Assembly (NCBI GenBank): GCA_963772225.1
Contig: CAVYWD010000011.1
Span: 620,001-684,000, forward strand
Reading direction: 5' to 3'
Source of the DNA: CAVYWD01 sp963772225
GTDB taxonomy: Bacteria; Myxococcota; Myxococcia; Myxococcales; UBA5297
DNA: 64,000 nucleotides
Below, in pieces: positions 37,302 to 48,386 of this stretch; within the stretch, counting starts at the first letter, position 1; the number at the start of each line of letters is the position of its first letter. The notes beneath the pieces are model-generated. The model was not told the DNA's origin and did no database searches. It saw only the letters and a list, made by a program, of their open reading frames with translations. The translations under genes and the position numbers were made by a program.

Positions 37302-38148
37302 TCAGTGCCGAACGGCGCGCGCGGGGGGCGGCGCGTGCTCGGCGAGGAAAGGGGCGATGGCGGCCGAGAGCTCGGCCGGGCACTCGTCGGCCGGGGCGTG
37401 GCCGCAGCCGGGGATGGCGCAAAAGCGCGCCCCCGGCAGCGAGCGGGCGAACCGCTCGCCCAGCTCGAGTGGGAGGAAGGGATCGCGCGCGCCCCAGAGC
37501 ACCAGGGCCGGGACGCCCAGGGATTCGAATCCGGTCGCCGGCGCTCCAGGCGAGCAGGCCTCGGAGCTGGGCGAGCTGGACGCGAAGGTAGTGCGGGGAA
37601 GCGGTGGTCCGCGCGTAGGCCTCGACGGCGGCCTCGGTGATGCGTCCCCGGTCGCCGAAGAGGACCCGAAGGTAGAGCCGGATGAGCGCGCGCGGGACCG
37701 GCAGGGCCTCCAGCACCCCGGCCGCCACCTCCGGGAGGGCGGGCAGGTTGCACAGGCGCGCGGCGGGCGAGACGCGGACGGCGGCATCGACGAGCGCGGC
37801 CGCGCGCACCTGCTCGGGGCGAAGAAGCGCCAGCTCCAAGGCGATGAGCGCCCCCAGCGAGTGGCCGACGACCGAGTAGCTCTCGTGCCCGAGCTCGCGC
37901 ATGAGCTCGCCGAGCAAGGTGGCGAGATCCGTGGGAGCCTGCGGCCCGAGCTCCCCCTCGGAGCGACCGCATCCCGGGAGGTCGACAGCGATGAGGCGAA
38001 AGCCGGGGAGCTCGACCCGGTCCCAGGAGTGCGAGGCCGCGCCCATGCCGTGGATGAGGAGCACGGCCGGCCCCGCCCCGCGAGACACGAAGTGGAGGCG
38101 GCGGCCCAGAGCCACGGCCTCGCCCAACTTGGAAAGCTCACCCGGCAT
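37302..38148 (-). pseudogene. Alpha/beta hydrolase, frameshifted near 37525
   Basis: From ATG 38148 the first frame reads LHFVSRGAGPAVLLIHGMGA (oxyanion HG), SYSVVGHSLGALIALELALL with nucleophile Ser in GHSLG, and ends sensibly at ~ACGLLAWSAGDRI. The rest is in the next frame: ESLGVPALVLWGARDPFLPL with the catalytic Asp, then ARFCAIPGCGHAPADECP with the catalytic His, ending at 37302. Dropping one base in GGATTCGAAT (37521-37530) joins them into one ~281-residue enzyme with a full triad. It could be a real frameshift or a sequence error. It lies between glmM and pdxJ. Confidence 0.8.
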
Positions 38149-38312
38149 TCGAACGGCGAATCTATTCGACGCACGGCGGCGCAGCAACACGAGGCGCCTG
38201 TCGGGAGCCAAAGGCCCAAACGGTTCGCAGGGCTCGCAGGCCCTTCGGCTGCGGGCCTCGGGGTCGCTCCACCTTCGCCCCACTTTGGGCGAGCGGAGGC
38301 GAGCGCCGAGGT

Positions 38313-39701
38313 TCAGCAGAGCGACTTCTCGAGCTCGGCGACGATGGTGTGGGCGTGCGCGTCGTTGGCCTTCTTGTCCGGCCCCTCGACCAGCACCCGG
38401 ACCTTGAGCTCGGTGCCGGAGAAGCGCACCAGCACGCGGCCCTCGCGCCCCAGCGCGACCTCGGCGCCCTTGATGGCCGCTGTCACTCCCGGCAGCTCGC
38501 CCAGCTCGCGGCGCCGCTGAATGGGCAGGTTTACCTGCGTCTGCGGGAAAGGGACGAAGAGCTTCTTGAGCTCGGAGAGCGGCTTGCCGGACTTCACCAT
38601 CACCGCGAGCAGCTGCAGAGCGGCGATAACCCCGTCGCCGGTCGTCGCGCTCTCCAGGAAGATGAGGTGCCCGCTCTGCTCGCCGCCGAAGTTGTAGCCG
38701 TTGCGGCGCATCTCCTCGACGACGTAGCGGTCGCCGACCTTGGTGCGCACCAGGCGAGCGCCCATGTCCTTCAGGGCGACCTCGAGGCCCAGGTTGCTCA
38801 TCACGGTCGCCACCACGGTCTTCTTGGCCAGGCGCTTCTGCGCGACGAGCTCTCGAGCGCAGATGGCCATGATGGCGTCGCCGTCGACCGTCTGGCCTTT
38901 CTCGTCCACCACGATGACCCGGTCCGCGTCGCCGTCGAGCGCGATGCCTAAGTGCGCGCCGTGGCGGACCACGGCCTTGGCCATGTTCTCGGGGTGCAGC
39001 GCGCCGCATTTGGCATTGATGTTCTTGCCGTCGGGCGCGACGCCCAGCGGGATGACGCGGGCGCCCAGCTCGCTGAAGACCGCCGGGGCGGCCTTGTAGG
39101 CCGCGCCATGGGCGCAGTCGACGACCACCGTCAGGCCGTCCAGGGTCTGCTCCTTGGGGAAGGTGCCCTTCAGGAAGACCACGTACCGCCCCTGGGCGTC
39201 GTCGATGCGGAAGGCCTTGCCGACCTTGGTGGCGGTGGGGCGCAGGTGATCGATGGTGTTGTTGGACAACAGCTCCTCGATCTGCACCTCGGCCGCGTCG
39301 GGGAGCTTGAAGCCGTCGCGGGCGAAGAACTTGATGCCGTTGTCCTGGTAGGGGTTGTGGCTCGCGCTGATGACGGCGCCGGCGTCGGCGCGCATCGACT
39401 GGGTGATGAAGGCGATGCCGGGCGTCGGCAGCGGCCCCACCTGCAGCACGTCGACGCCCATGGAGCAGATGCCCGCCGCGAGCGCCGTCTCGAGCATGTA
39501 GCCGGAGAGCCGGGTGTCCTTGCCGATGACCACCCGGTGCCGGTGGTTGCCGTTGCGAATGAGGTAGGCCAGGGCGCGCCCCAGCTGCATCGCGACCTCG
39601 GCGGTCATCGGGTAGACGTTGGCGACGCCGCGGACGCCGTCGGTTCCGAACAGCCTGCGCGTGGCGCCGGCGAGAGAGGGTCGGTGCAGGGCGGGTTCCA
39701 C
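38313..39701 (-). CDS. glmM: Phosphoglucosamine mutase
   Basis: Interconverts glucosamine 6-phosphate and 1-phosphate for UDP-GlcNAc synthesis. The start is GTG 39701 because GGAGGAG lies six bases upstream; the protein then has 462 residues. Motifs: RLFGTDGVRGVAN, the active-site phosphoserine loop VISASHNPYQDNGIKF (Ser ~114), the metal-binding GIALDGDADRVIVVD, RNGYNFGGEQSGH and the C-terminal phosphate-binding RVLVRFSGTELKVRVLVEG. In many Deltaproteobacteria the cdaA and ybbR genes lie between folP and glmM; they are absent here. Confidence 0.95.
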   Translation of the reverse strand: MEPALHRPSLAGATRRLFGTDGVRGVANVYPMTAEVAMQLGRALAYLIRNGNHRHRVVIGKDTRLSGYMLETALAAGICSMGVDVLQVGPLPTPGIAFITQSMRADAGAVISASHNPYQDNGIKFFARDGFKLPDAAEVQIEELLSNNTIDHLRPTATKVGKAFRIDDAQGRYVVFLKGTFPKEQTLDGLTVVVDCAHGAAYKAAPAVFSELGARVIPLGVAPDGKNINAKCGALHPENMAKAVVRHGAHLGIALDGDADRVIVVDEKGQTVDGDAIMAICARELVAQKRLAKKTVVATVMSNLGLEVALKDMGARLVRTKVGDRYVVEEMRRNGYNFGGEQSGHLIFLESATTGDGVIAALQLLAVMVKSGKPLSELKKLFVPFPQTQVNLPIQRRRELGELPGVTAAIKGAEVALGREGRVLVRFSGTELKVRVLVEGPDKKANDAHAHTIVAELEKSLC

Positions 39702-39900
39702 GTCGCTCCTCCGCGTCGAAGTGCGCGCCCGGCAGGGCGGCGCCGACGCCAATTTGGCCATTCGAGATGCGCCGGCCAGTGTGTTCGGGGGGAGCGCTCT
39801 CCGGCCGACCGCGCCGGGCGCGACGCGCGCGGAATGAAGCAGCTTTTGTCCTCGAGCGCAAGGCAGCGCGCACTCGAGAGACCCAAAGGCTGCGCTCGCC

Positions 39901-41115
39901 TCAGGTCTGCGGGGTGCTGTAGGCGAAGCCGCCCGCGTCGGCCCGCGAGAGCGCGTCGATCATCTGCGCGGCGACCTTGGACTCCGCCACGTCGTGCACG
40001 CGCACCACGTCCGCGCCGCCGAGGATCGCCGCCGAGAGGATGGCGAGCGAGCCCGGCAGCCGCTCGCCCACCTGCCTTCCGGTGACGGCGCCGATGAAGC
40101 CCTTCCTCGACGCGCCCACGAGCAGCGGCTGCCCCAGGCCCTTGAGCTGGCCGAGGCACCGGAGCAGGAACAGGTTGTGGCCGGCCGTCTTCCCGAAGCC
40201 CAAGCCTGGGTCCAGGAGGATGCGCTCGCGGGGGATGCCGCAGCGCATGCCGTGGTCGAGGCACGCCTGCAGCCGCTCCATCACCTCGCCGACCACGTCG
40301 AAGTAGGTGGGGCTCGCCTGCATCGTGCGCGGCACGCCTTGGATGTGCATGGCGCAAGCGGCGGCGCCGAGCCTGGCGATGGTCGGCGCCATGAGCGTGT
40401 CGAAGGCGAATCCGGAGATGTCGTTGACCAGGCTCGCCCCGGCGCGGACGGCGGCCTCGGCCACGGCGGCCTTGGTCGTGTCGACGGAGATGGGGACGTC
40501 GACGAGCCGGGACAGCCGCTCGACGACCGGCGCGACGCGGTCGATCTCCTGCTGCGCGGGGACGGGCTCGGAGCCGGGGCGCGTCGACTCCCCGCCCACG
40601 TCGAGGAAGTCGGCGCCGTCGGAGCAGAGGCGCTCGGCGGCAGCGATCGCAGCGTCCGGGGTCGGGTAACGGCCGCCGTCCGAGAACGAGTCGGGCGTGA
40701 CGTTGACGATGCCCATGAGGAACGTGCGCGACCCCCAGGCAAAGGTCCGCCGGCCGATGGCCATCGTTGTGGGAGGCGCGCCGAGCCGCTCGAGGGCCGC
40801 GGTCAGCGACGAGCCGAGCTGGGCAGGTGCCCCTTCCCGCTCCGAGGCCGCCTTCGCCAGGCGCGAAAGGCTCGCTCGAGAGCCGGCCAAGAGCGCGGCG
40901 CCCGGGGCTCGGCCGGCGTCGCCCGGGATCACCTCCGGAAAGCCCTGGCCTGAAGGCAAGCCCTGCAGAGCGCCAGCGGGCAGGCCGGTCACCAAAGCGC
41001 GCAGGAGCGCGCCCCCGGCGGCGCCCGACGCTGCCTCGCCTCCAGCGCCGATGCGGGCGAGTTGGAGCTTCAGAAGATCCTCGGACTCGAAGTCGACGAA
41101 GCGAACCATCGGCAT
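39901..41115 (-). CDS. folP: Dihydropteroate synthase with N-terminal extension
   Basis: Joins p-aminobenzoate to the pterin pyrophosphate in folate synthesis. The catalytic barrel starts near residue 128: LMGIVNVTPDSFSDGG, then DFLDVGGESTRPG, PISVDTTKA, LVNDISGF, ILLDPGLGFGK and LVGASRKGFIG. These are all the family blocks. The ~120 residues before are not part of classical DHPS (~280 aa) and form an Ala/Gly/Leu-rich N-terminal domain, also known in several Deltaproteobacteria. It lies 109 bp downstream of ftsH with a terminator between, so it may have its own promoter. Confidence 0.93.
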   Translation of the reverse strand: MPMVRFVDFESEDLLKLQLARIGAGGEAASGAAGGALLRALVTGLPAGALQGLPSGQGFPEVIPGDAGRAPGAALLAGSRASLSRLAKAASEREGAPAQLGSSLTAALERLGAPPTTMAIGRRTFAWGSRTFLMGIVNVTPDSFSDGGRYPTPDAAIAAAERLCSDGADFLDVGGESTRPGSEPVPAQQEIDRVAPVVERLSRLVDVPISVDTTKAAVAEAAVRAGASLVNDISGFAFDTLMAPTIARLGAAACAMHIQGVPRTMQASPTYFDVVGEVMERLQACLDHGMRCGIPRERILLDPGLGFGKTAGHNLFLLRCLGQLKGLGQPLLVGASRKGFIGAVTGRQVGERLPGSLAILSAAILGGADVVRVHDVAESKVAAQMIDALSRADAGGFAYSTPQT

Positions 41116-41155
41116 GGGCAGGCTCCTGGCGTTCGCTCAGCGGCGAGAAATCTCG

Positions 41156-41202
41156 CAAAAAGCGAAGGCGCAGGGCTCTTCGGGGAGCGCCCTGCGCCTT
41201 CG
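41156..41202 (-). terminator. Rho-independent terminator after ftsH
   Basis: A 14-bp perfect stem (41163-41176 with 41189-41202, CGAAGGCGCAGGGC) with a 12-base loop, followed on the minus strand by CTTTTTGCG. It begins 22 bp past the ftsH stop. It should stop or reduce read-through into folP. Confidence 0.8.
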
Positions 41203-41224
41203 TGTCAGAAGTCCGGCCGGCGCG

Positions 41225-43156
<1,932 letters not shown>

Positions 43157-43297
43157 TCTTTCCCTTCTATCCCGAGGGCAACCGCACGCCCGGCGCAGCT
43201 GCGGGCCCCTCAGGTGCTCCAAGCCACGCTACCGAGAGCCCGGGCGGGCGCTCGGCAACACGAGGAAACTTTATCGACAACGCCTTGAACCCTCAAC

Positions 43298-44774
43298 TTA
43301 TTTTGCCCCTCGGAGCGCAGGTGCAGGCGGGCGTACGATTCGCCCTTGGCCTCCTTGTCCGAGCGAGCGGCGCGCCTTCCACGCCTTCTGTAACCGCTTG
43401 GGGACGTCGGCGCTCGAAACGGGGCTCACCCACACGCCCATCTGTCGATTCGCGGACTCCCCATCGGCGGCGGCTTGCGATGGCCTAAGGCCCGGCACGT
43501 GAAGAATGTTCCCCGAGGCGTCGCAGAGGAGCGGAACGCGGTCGCGGTCTCCCCGGGGGACCTTGGCGTCGATGAGGAGCGCCTTGAGCTTCTTCTCGCC
43601 GGCACCGCGCGGCCTGAAGCGATTGCCGGGGCGCCGACTTCGGAGCTGGAGCGGGAGCGAGGTCGCCTCGGCGTCGAGCCGCAGCTCTCCGGGCCGCTTC
43701 GGCTCACCGGGGCGCGCCCACCTGACCTCCACTTCGGCCTCCTCGAACACGTAGCGCCCTTCGCCGGAGATGAGATAGCAGAACGACTGAGAGGTCCGCG
43801 GCCTGGCCTTGCCGAACGCAAACCGGCCGTACCTTACGACGCATTCGAGCCCATTGGGGAGCGCCACGGTTCGCGGCCCTCGGGCGCAGAGCGCGGCCTC
43901 GATGGCCTGGAGGTGCACGGCGCACAGGGCTGCGCCCGCGCGGCGCGCCGCCATGGAAAGGACGCGCCGCCTCAGCGCCGGCGCGAGCCGCTCCAGCGCC
44001 CGCGCATCGCCCGCCGCCTGTCCGTCGGCCAGGATTCTTTCGGGCGCGGGCGCGCGCGAGCGCCGCCAAATAGCGCTCGTCGACAGCCGCGGTGCGCGAG
44101 AAGCGGGCGATGGCCGCGAAAGACGCCTCTCCGAGCGCGCGCTTCAGCGCCGGCAGCACCAGGGACCGGACGCGATTGCGGGCAAACGCCTGGGAATCGT
44201 TCGTCGGATCGCGCCGCGGCCGCAGCCGCCGAGCCGAGAGGAAGCTCGCCACCTGGCTTCTCGAGGTCTCGAGCATCGGGCGAACGACGAGGCCGCGCCG
44301 AGAGAGGATGCCGCGCGCGCCGCGCAGTCCCGCCCCACGGCCGAGCCGAAGGATCAGAGTCTCCACCTGGTCCTCGAGCGTGTGGGCCGTCGCGATGGCT
44401 TCGTATCCAACGCGCTCGGCCAAAGCCTCGAGCGCTCCGTACCGGGCCCGCCGCGCCGCGGCCTCCACGCCCCCCGTTCCCTGGACCTGCACGCGAAGGC
44501 AATCGCACCGCACCCCGAGGCGCCGACAGAGCCGCGCCACGTACCGAGCGTCTGCGGCCGAGCCCGGGCGAAGCTGGTGGTCGACCGTCCCCACGCCGAG
44601 GTCCAGGTCCAGCTCCGACGCGAGGTCGCTCAGGGCCAACAGAAGCGCCACGGAGTCGGGTCCTCCGGAGACGGCGACCAGCACCCGCCTTCCCCGAAGC
44701 CCCAGGCGCACCGCCCCCCTGCGCACAGAGTCGACCAGACCGTCGGGGTCTCGGCTATGCCGGCTGCCGGTCAT
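43298..44774 (-). pseudogene. tilS: tRNA(Ile)-lysidine synthase TilS, frameshifted near 44050
   Basis: Makes lysidine at the CAU anticodon of tRNA-Ile2, normally essential. From ATG 44774 the first frame has the PP-loop VLVAVSGGPDSVALLLAL, VDHQLRPGSAADARYVARL, HTLEDQVETLILRLGRGAGLRGARG and NDSQAFARNRVRSLVLPAL. It shifts within the GCGCGCGC-rich stretch at ~44040-44058. The other frame continues APERILADGQAAG, then LAPALRRRVLSMAARRAG and the C-terminal domain with NRFRPRGAGEKKLKALLIDAKVPRGDRDRVPLLCD, ending at 43298. One extra base explains everything. Since TilS is hard to lose, I suspect a sequence error. Confidence 0.85.
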
Positions 44775-44879
44775 CGGCTCGCCGCCCGACGTGGAGGGGC
44801 GATTGTCCTGAAATTCGTCGTGAGGTTCATGAGTTGCCTTCTCGACGAGTGAAGAAGTTGACAAAGTTCGACCAAAGTG

Positions 44880-45116
44880 GAAAGTTACACCCAATCGATG
44901 CGTTGGTTGGGACCCGGTGACGGACAACCCCCCAAAGAGGCATTGAACGGATTCGGGAATCGGGGCAGTTTGAAGGCTGTTCGAAACTTTGGATTTGAAG
45001 TCGGTGGGCTGCTCGGGTATTCTCACTGCAGTTCATGATGTTGGGCCCAGGGGTCCCCCCCCTCCCCCTCTGGGTCCACGGGGCCGCCAGGGAAACCTGG
45101 CGGCCTCTTTTATTTT
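44880..45116 (+). ncRNA. Candidate orphan non-coding RNA ending in a strong terminator
   Basis: The plus strand ends in a textbook terminator with no protein gene in front of it. A TTGACA box (44858-44863) lies upstream, though I see no good -10 at the right spacing. The segment includes a foldable GGGCCCAGGGG ... CCCCCTCTGGGTCC hairpin (~45043-45079) and complementary GGGACCC (~44910) and GGGTCCC (~45052) blocks. It does not match the conserved cores of SRP RNA, RNase P RNA or tmRNA that I know. The start is a guess; the 3' end is better supported. Confidence 0.4.
45082..45116 (+). terminator. Rho-independent terminator, plus strand
   Basis: A 10-bp perfect stem (GGCCGCCAGG with CCTGGCGGCC) is closed by a GAAA tetraloop and followed by TCTTTTATTTT. 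It works only for plus-strand transcription: the minus strand has no T-tract after the stem. Confidence 0.85.
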
Positions 45117-45156
45117 CCGCACATCCCAGCCGCGGCGCGAGGCGCCAACCCCAGCC

Positions 45157-45792
45157 TCAGCTCACAGCGGCGAGCAGCTCGTCCCAGAGCGCGCCAAGGT
45201 TCATCCCCCCGGTCGCGGAAACGCCGATCACGGCGCCCGGCAGGCGCAGCGCCGTCGCGATCTCGCGAGTGCGCGGCACCCGGCGGTGCTTGGGCAGCTT
45301 GTCGACCTTGGTGGCGGCGACGATGACCTTGCGCCCGAGGCCGGCGATCCATTCTAGGACAGCGATGTCGTCCTCCGTGGGGCCGACGTTCGCATCCACG
45401 ATACACACCACCGCCTTGAGAGGCTCGCGCTCACGCAGGTAGGCGCCGATCATCCGGTCCCACTCTTTGCGGTCCCCTTTGCTCGCGCGGGCGAAGCCGT
45501 AACCTGGCAAGTCGCACAGCCTCAGCTCCCGCCGCTGGGTCGGGGCCCCTCGCTCCTCGCCTTCGACCGCCACGGCCACGTTGAAGAAGTTGAGGGTGCG
45601 CGTGCGCCCCGGGGTGTTGGAGACGCGGACCAGCTTTCGCCGCTGGCACAAGGCGTTGATCATCGAGCTTTTGCCCACGTTGGAGCGGCCCACGAAAGCG
45701 AGCTCGGGCGGCCCCGGGCGCGGATAGCTTTCCGGCCCCACTGCGGTGGTGTTGAACTCGGCCGAGAGAACGGTGACGGCGTGCTTCTGCAT
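45157..45792 (-). CDS. engB: Ribosome biogenesis GTPase EngB/YsxC
   Basis: GTPase needed for assembly of the large ribosomal subunit. From ATG 45792 it has 211 residues; a TTG at 45810 would add six. G1 is FVGRSNVGKSSMINAL, the switch region is SNTPGRTRTLNFF, G3 LCDLPGYGFA, G4 ATKVDKL and G5 around VSATGGMNL. All are the EngB forms. It is separated from copA by 65 bp and convergent with the candidate RNA. The product is cytoplasmic. Confidence 0.94.
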   Translation of the reverse strand: MQKHAVTVLSAEFNTTAVGPESYPRPGPPELAFVGRSNVGKSSMINALCQRRKLVRVSNTPGRTRTLNFFNVAVAVEGEERGAPTQRRELRLCDLPGYGFARASKGDRKEWDRMIGAYLREREPLKAVVCIVDANVGPTEDDIAVLEWIAGLGRKVIVAATKVDKLPKHRRVPRTREIATALRLPGAVIGVSATGGMNLGALWDELLAAVS

Positions 45793-45857
45793 CGGCGCAC
45801 CATACCTCAACCCCCGGCGGGGCGGGCCCGCAGACCGACCGCGAGCGCGCGAGCCGT

Positions 45858-48302
45858 CTACAGCGGCCGCCGCCGCAGGCGCAGCGAGTTGAGGACCACG
45901 CTCACGCTCGAGAAGGCCATCGCAGCCGACGCCAGCATCGGCGACAAGAGCCCCGCGGCGGCGACGGGGATGGCCACGACGTTGTATCCGAAGGCCCAGA
46001 ACAGATTCTGGCGGATGGTGGCGAGACCTGCCCTGGCGAGCGAGATGGCCTGGGGGACGAGCGCGGGGTCAGGCCGCATGAGCACCAGCGGCGCCGCCTC
46101 GAGCGCCACGTCCGCTCCGCCGCCCACGGCGATGCCCACGTCAGCCGCGGCGAGCGCCGGCGCGTCGTTCACCCCGTCTCCCACCATGGCCACCACTGCA
46201 CCCGCGGCGCGGCGCTCGGCCACCACGGCGGCCTTGCCCTCGGGCAGCACGCCCGCATGCACCGCCTGCGCTGAGAGCCCCAGGCCCCGGGCGATGGCCG
46301 CAGCCGTCCTTTCGTGATCGCCGGTGAGCATCCGGACGTCCAGCCCCATGGACCGGAGCTTCTCGACCGCTGCCGCGGAGGTGGGCCTCGGCGCGTCGAG
46401 GAGCCCCAGCGCGCCCAGCGGCCGGCCTGCTTTGGAAACCAGCACCGCCGTCTCCCCGCGCGCGGCGATGGCCTCGGCGAGCCGCGACAGCTCGGGCGAC
46501 GGCACCCCGAGCTCCTGGAGCAGGCTCGCGCCGCCCACGACGGCCCGCTCGCCCTCCACCAGGCCGCTGACGCCGCGGCCCGGATGCGACTTCACCTGCT
46601 CGGCCCGCAGCGGCGCTGCGCCTCGCTCAGCCGCCCGAGCGACGATCCCTCGGGCCAGCGGATGAGGCGACTCGGCTTCCAGCGCCGCGGCCGTCGCGAG
46701 CAGCTCGCCCGCATCGCCTCCACCCACGACCTCCTCGCTGGCGACCCGCGGCTGCCCCGCGGTCAGGGTGCCCGTCTTGTCGAACAGCACGCAGGTCACC
46801 GCCGCCGCGCGCTCGAGGCTCGCCGCGTCCCGCACCAGGATGCCCATCCGCGCCGCTCGCCCCGTCGCCACCATCACCGCCGTCGGCGTGGCGAGCCCCA
46901 TGGCGCACGGGCAGGCGATGACGAGGACGGCGATGGCCGAGAAGAGCGCCGGTCCGGCCTGGTGCCCCGCGAGGTACCAACCAAGGCCGGTGAGGACCGC
47001 CACCGCCAGCACCGCGGGGACGAAGACGGCCGCGACCCGGTCCGCGAGCCGCTGGATGGGCGCCTTGGAGCCCTGCGCCTGCTCCACCAGCCGCACGATG
47101 CGCGCGAGCACGGTGCCCGCGCCCACCTCGGTGGCCCGGACCTTGAGCGTTCCGTCGCGGTTCACCGTGCCCCCCACCACCGCGTCGCCCTTCTTCTTGA
47201 ACGCCGGGATGGACTCGCCGGTGAGCATGGACTCGTCGACCGCGCTCTCGCCCTCCTCGACCTCGCCGTCCACCGGGACCTGGTCGCCCGCGCGCACGAG
47301 CAGGAGGTCGCCCCGCTGGACCTCGTCCAGAGGCACCTCGCGCCAGGCGCCGCCCACCTGCTTGAGCGCCGAGCGAGGCGAGAGGTGCGCGAGCTTCTCG
47401 ATGGCCTCGGAGGCCGCCCCTTTCGCCCGCGCCTCGAGGAGCCGCCCGAGCAGGATGAGCGCGACGATGGAGCTCGCCACCTCGAAGTAGAGCGGCCCGC
47501 CGGTGAACAGCGAAGGGATGCTGAAGAAGTACCCCGCGCCGCTCCCCAGAGCGACCAGGGTGTCCATGGTGGCGGCGCCGTGGCGCAGGTTCTTGAGCGC
47601 CGCCGAGAAGAAGCCGCCGCCCGCTCCAAAGACCACGAGGGTGGAGAGCGCGAGCTGGAGAGCGCCGAAGGCCCCGCCGTGCAGGTGGGCCATGCCCAAA
47701 GCGACCCCCGGCACACCGGCCGCCAGGGCTATGGCGAGCCTCCACTTCGCCCGCTTGAGCTCTCGGCTCCGCTGGGCGCTCACGTCCAAGTCGAGGCTCG
47801 CGGAGTAGCCGACGTCCTGGACCGCGCGCTCGACGGCCTCGTGCGAGAACCCTGCACCGGGGACCACGCGCGCGGTTCCCCGCGCGTAGTTCACCGCCGC
47901 GCCTTCCACGCCGGGGAGCTTGAGAATGGCCTGCTCAACCCTGCCGGCGCAGGAAGCGCACGACATCCCGCCGACCGAGAAGAGGACCGCCTCGTCGCCC
48001 GACTTCGTCGATTTGGAAAGCACCTGGGGCTCTGGTGGCGCGGGAGCTGGAGGCGGAGGAGCCGCCTCTGCCTTCGATGCCTCCTCGCCCGGCAGGCTCG
48101 CCTGGTAGCGCCCGCCGCCCGCCTCGAACACGGCCTTCTCCAGCGTCTCGGCCGAGAGGTCCGCAGCGTGCTGGACGCGCGCAGTCCCCAGCGGATGGCT
48201 CACGTCGGCGAGCTCAACCCCTGGGACCGCCTCCAGCGCCTTCTTCACCCGCGACTCGCAATGGCCGCAGGTCATCCCGGTGACGTTGAGCAGGGTTTCC
48301 AT
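45858..48302 (-). CDS. copA: Copper-translocating P1B-type ATPase with two HMA domains
   Basis: Exports Cu+ from the cytoplasm. From ATG 48302 the protein has 814 residues. HMA domain 1 has NVTGMTCGHCESRV; domain 2 has VGGMSCASCAGRVEQA; a Pro/Ala-rich linker joins them. Eight membrane helices follow. The metal-binding CPC sits in VIACPCAMGLATP, the phosphorylation loop is LFDKTGTLTAG, the HP motif is ESPHPLARGIV, and the hinge is GDGVNDAPALAAADVG. Each is the P1B-1 form. An ATG at 48374 would add 24 residues that look non-homologous. It lies downstream of the propeller gene. Confidence 0.95.
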   Translation of the reverse strand: METLLNVTGMTCGHCESRVKKALEAVPGVELADVSHPLGTARVQHAADLSAETLEKAVFEAGGGRYQASLPGEEASKAEAAPPPPAPAPPEPQVLSKSTKSGDEAVLFSVGGMSCASCAGRVEQAILKLPGVEGAAVNYARGTARVVPGAGFSHEAVERAVQDVGYSASLDLDVSAQRSRELKRAKWRLAIALAAGVPGVALGMAHLHGGAFGALQLALSTLVVFGAGGGFFSAALKNLRHGAATMDTLVALGSGAGYFFSIPSLFTGGPLYFEVASSIVALILLGRLLEARAKGAASEAIEKLAHLSPRSALKQVGGAWREVPLDEVQRGDLLLVRAGDQVPVDGEVEEGESAVDESMLTGESIPAFKKKGDAVVGGTVNRDGTLKVRATEVGAGTVLARIVRLVEQAQGSKAPIQRLADRVAAVFVPAVLAVAVLTGLGWYLAGHQAGPALFSAIAVLVIACPCAMGLATPTAVMVATGRAARMGILVRDAASLERAAAVTCVLFDKTGTLTAGQPRVASEEVVGGGDAGELLATAAALEAESPHPLARGIVARAAERGAAPLRAEQVKSHPGRGVSGLVEGERAVVGGASLLQELGVPSPELSRLAEAIAARGETAVLVSKAGRPLGALGLLDAPRPTSAAAVEKLRSMGLDVRMLTGDHERTAAAIARGLGLSAQAVHAGVLPEGKAAVVAERRAAGAVVAMVGDGVNDAPALAAADVGIAVGGGADVALEAAPLVLMRPDPALVPQAISLARAGLATIRQNLFWAFGYNVVAIPVAAAGLLSPMLASAAMAFSSVSVVLNSLRLRRRPL

Positions 48303-48386
48303 GACACGAGAGAGCCCCGTCTGGAGCTCAAAGGTTTCGCCCGCGACTCGCAGGAGGCCCTTGAAGCAGGCCATCTCGACGCGGCT

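Larger units (their letters stand above)
44775..45156. other. 382-bp spacer between tilS and engB
   Basis: Lower in GC than the surroundings at 44820-45030. It contains the candidate RNA and terminator described separately, and should also hold the tilS promoter on the minus strand. No protein gene is supported. Confidence 0.6.

Noticed and set aside
37515..37535. GGATTCGAATCC, which looks like the T-arm of a tRNA
   Set aside because: It is inside the alpha/beta hydrolase gene, and no acceptor, D or anticodon stem could be built around it.
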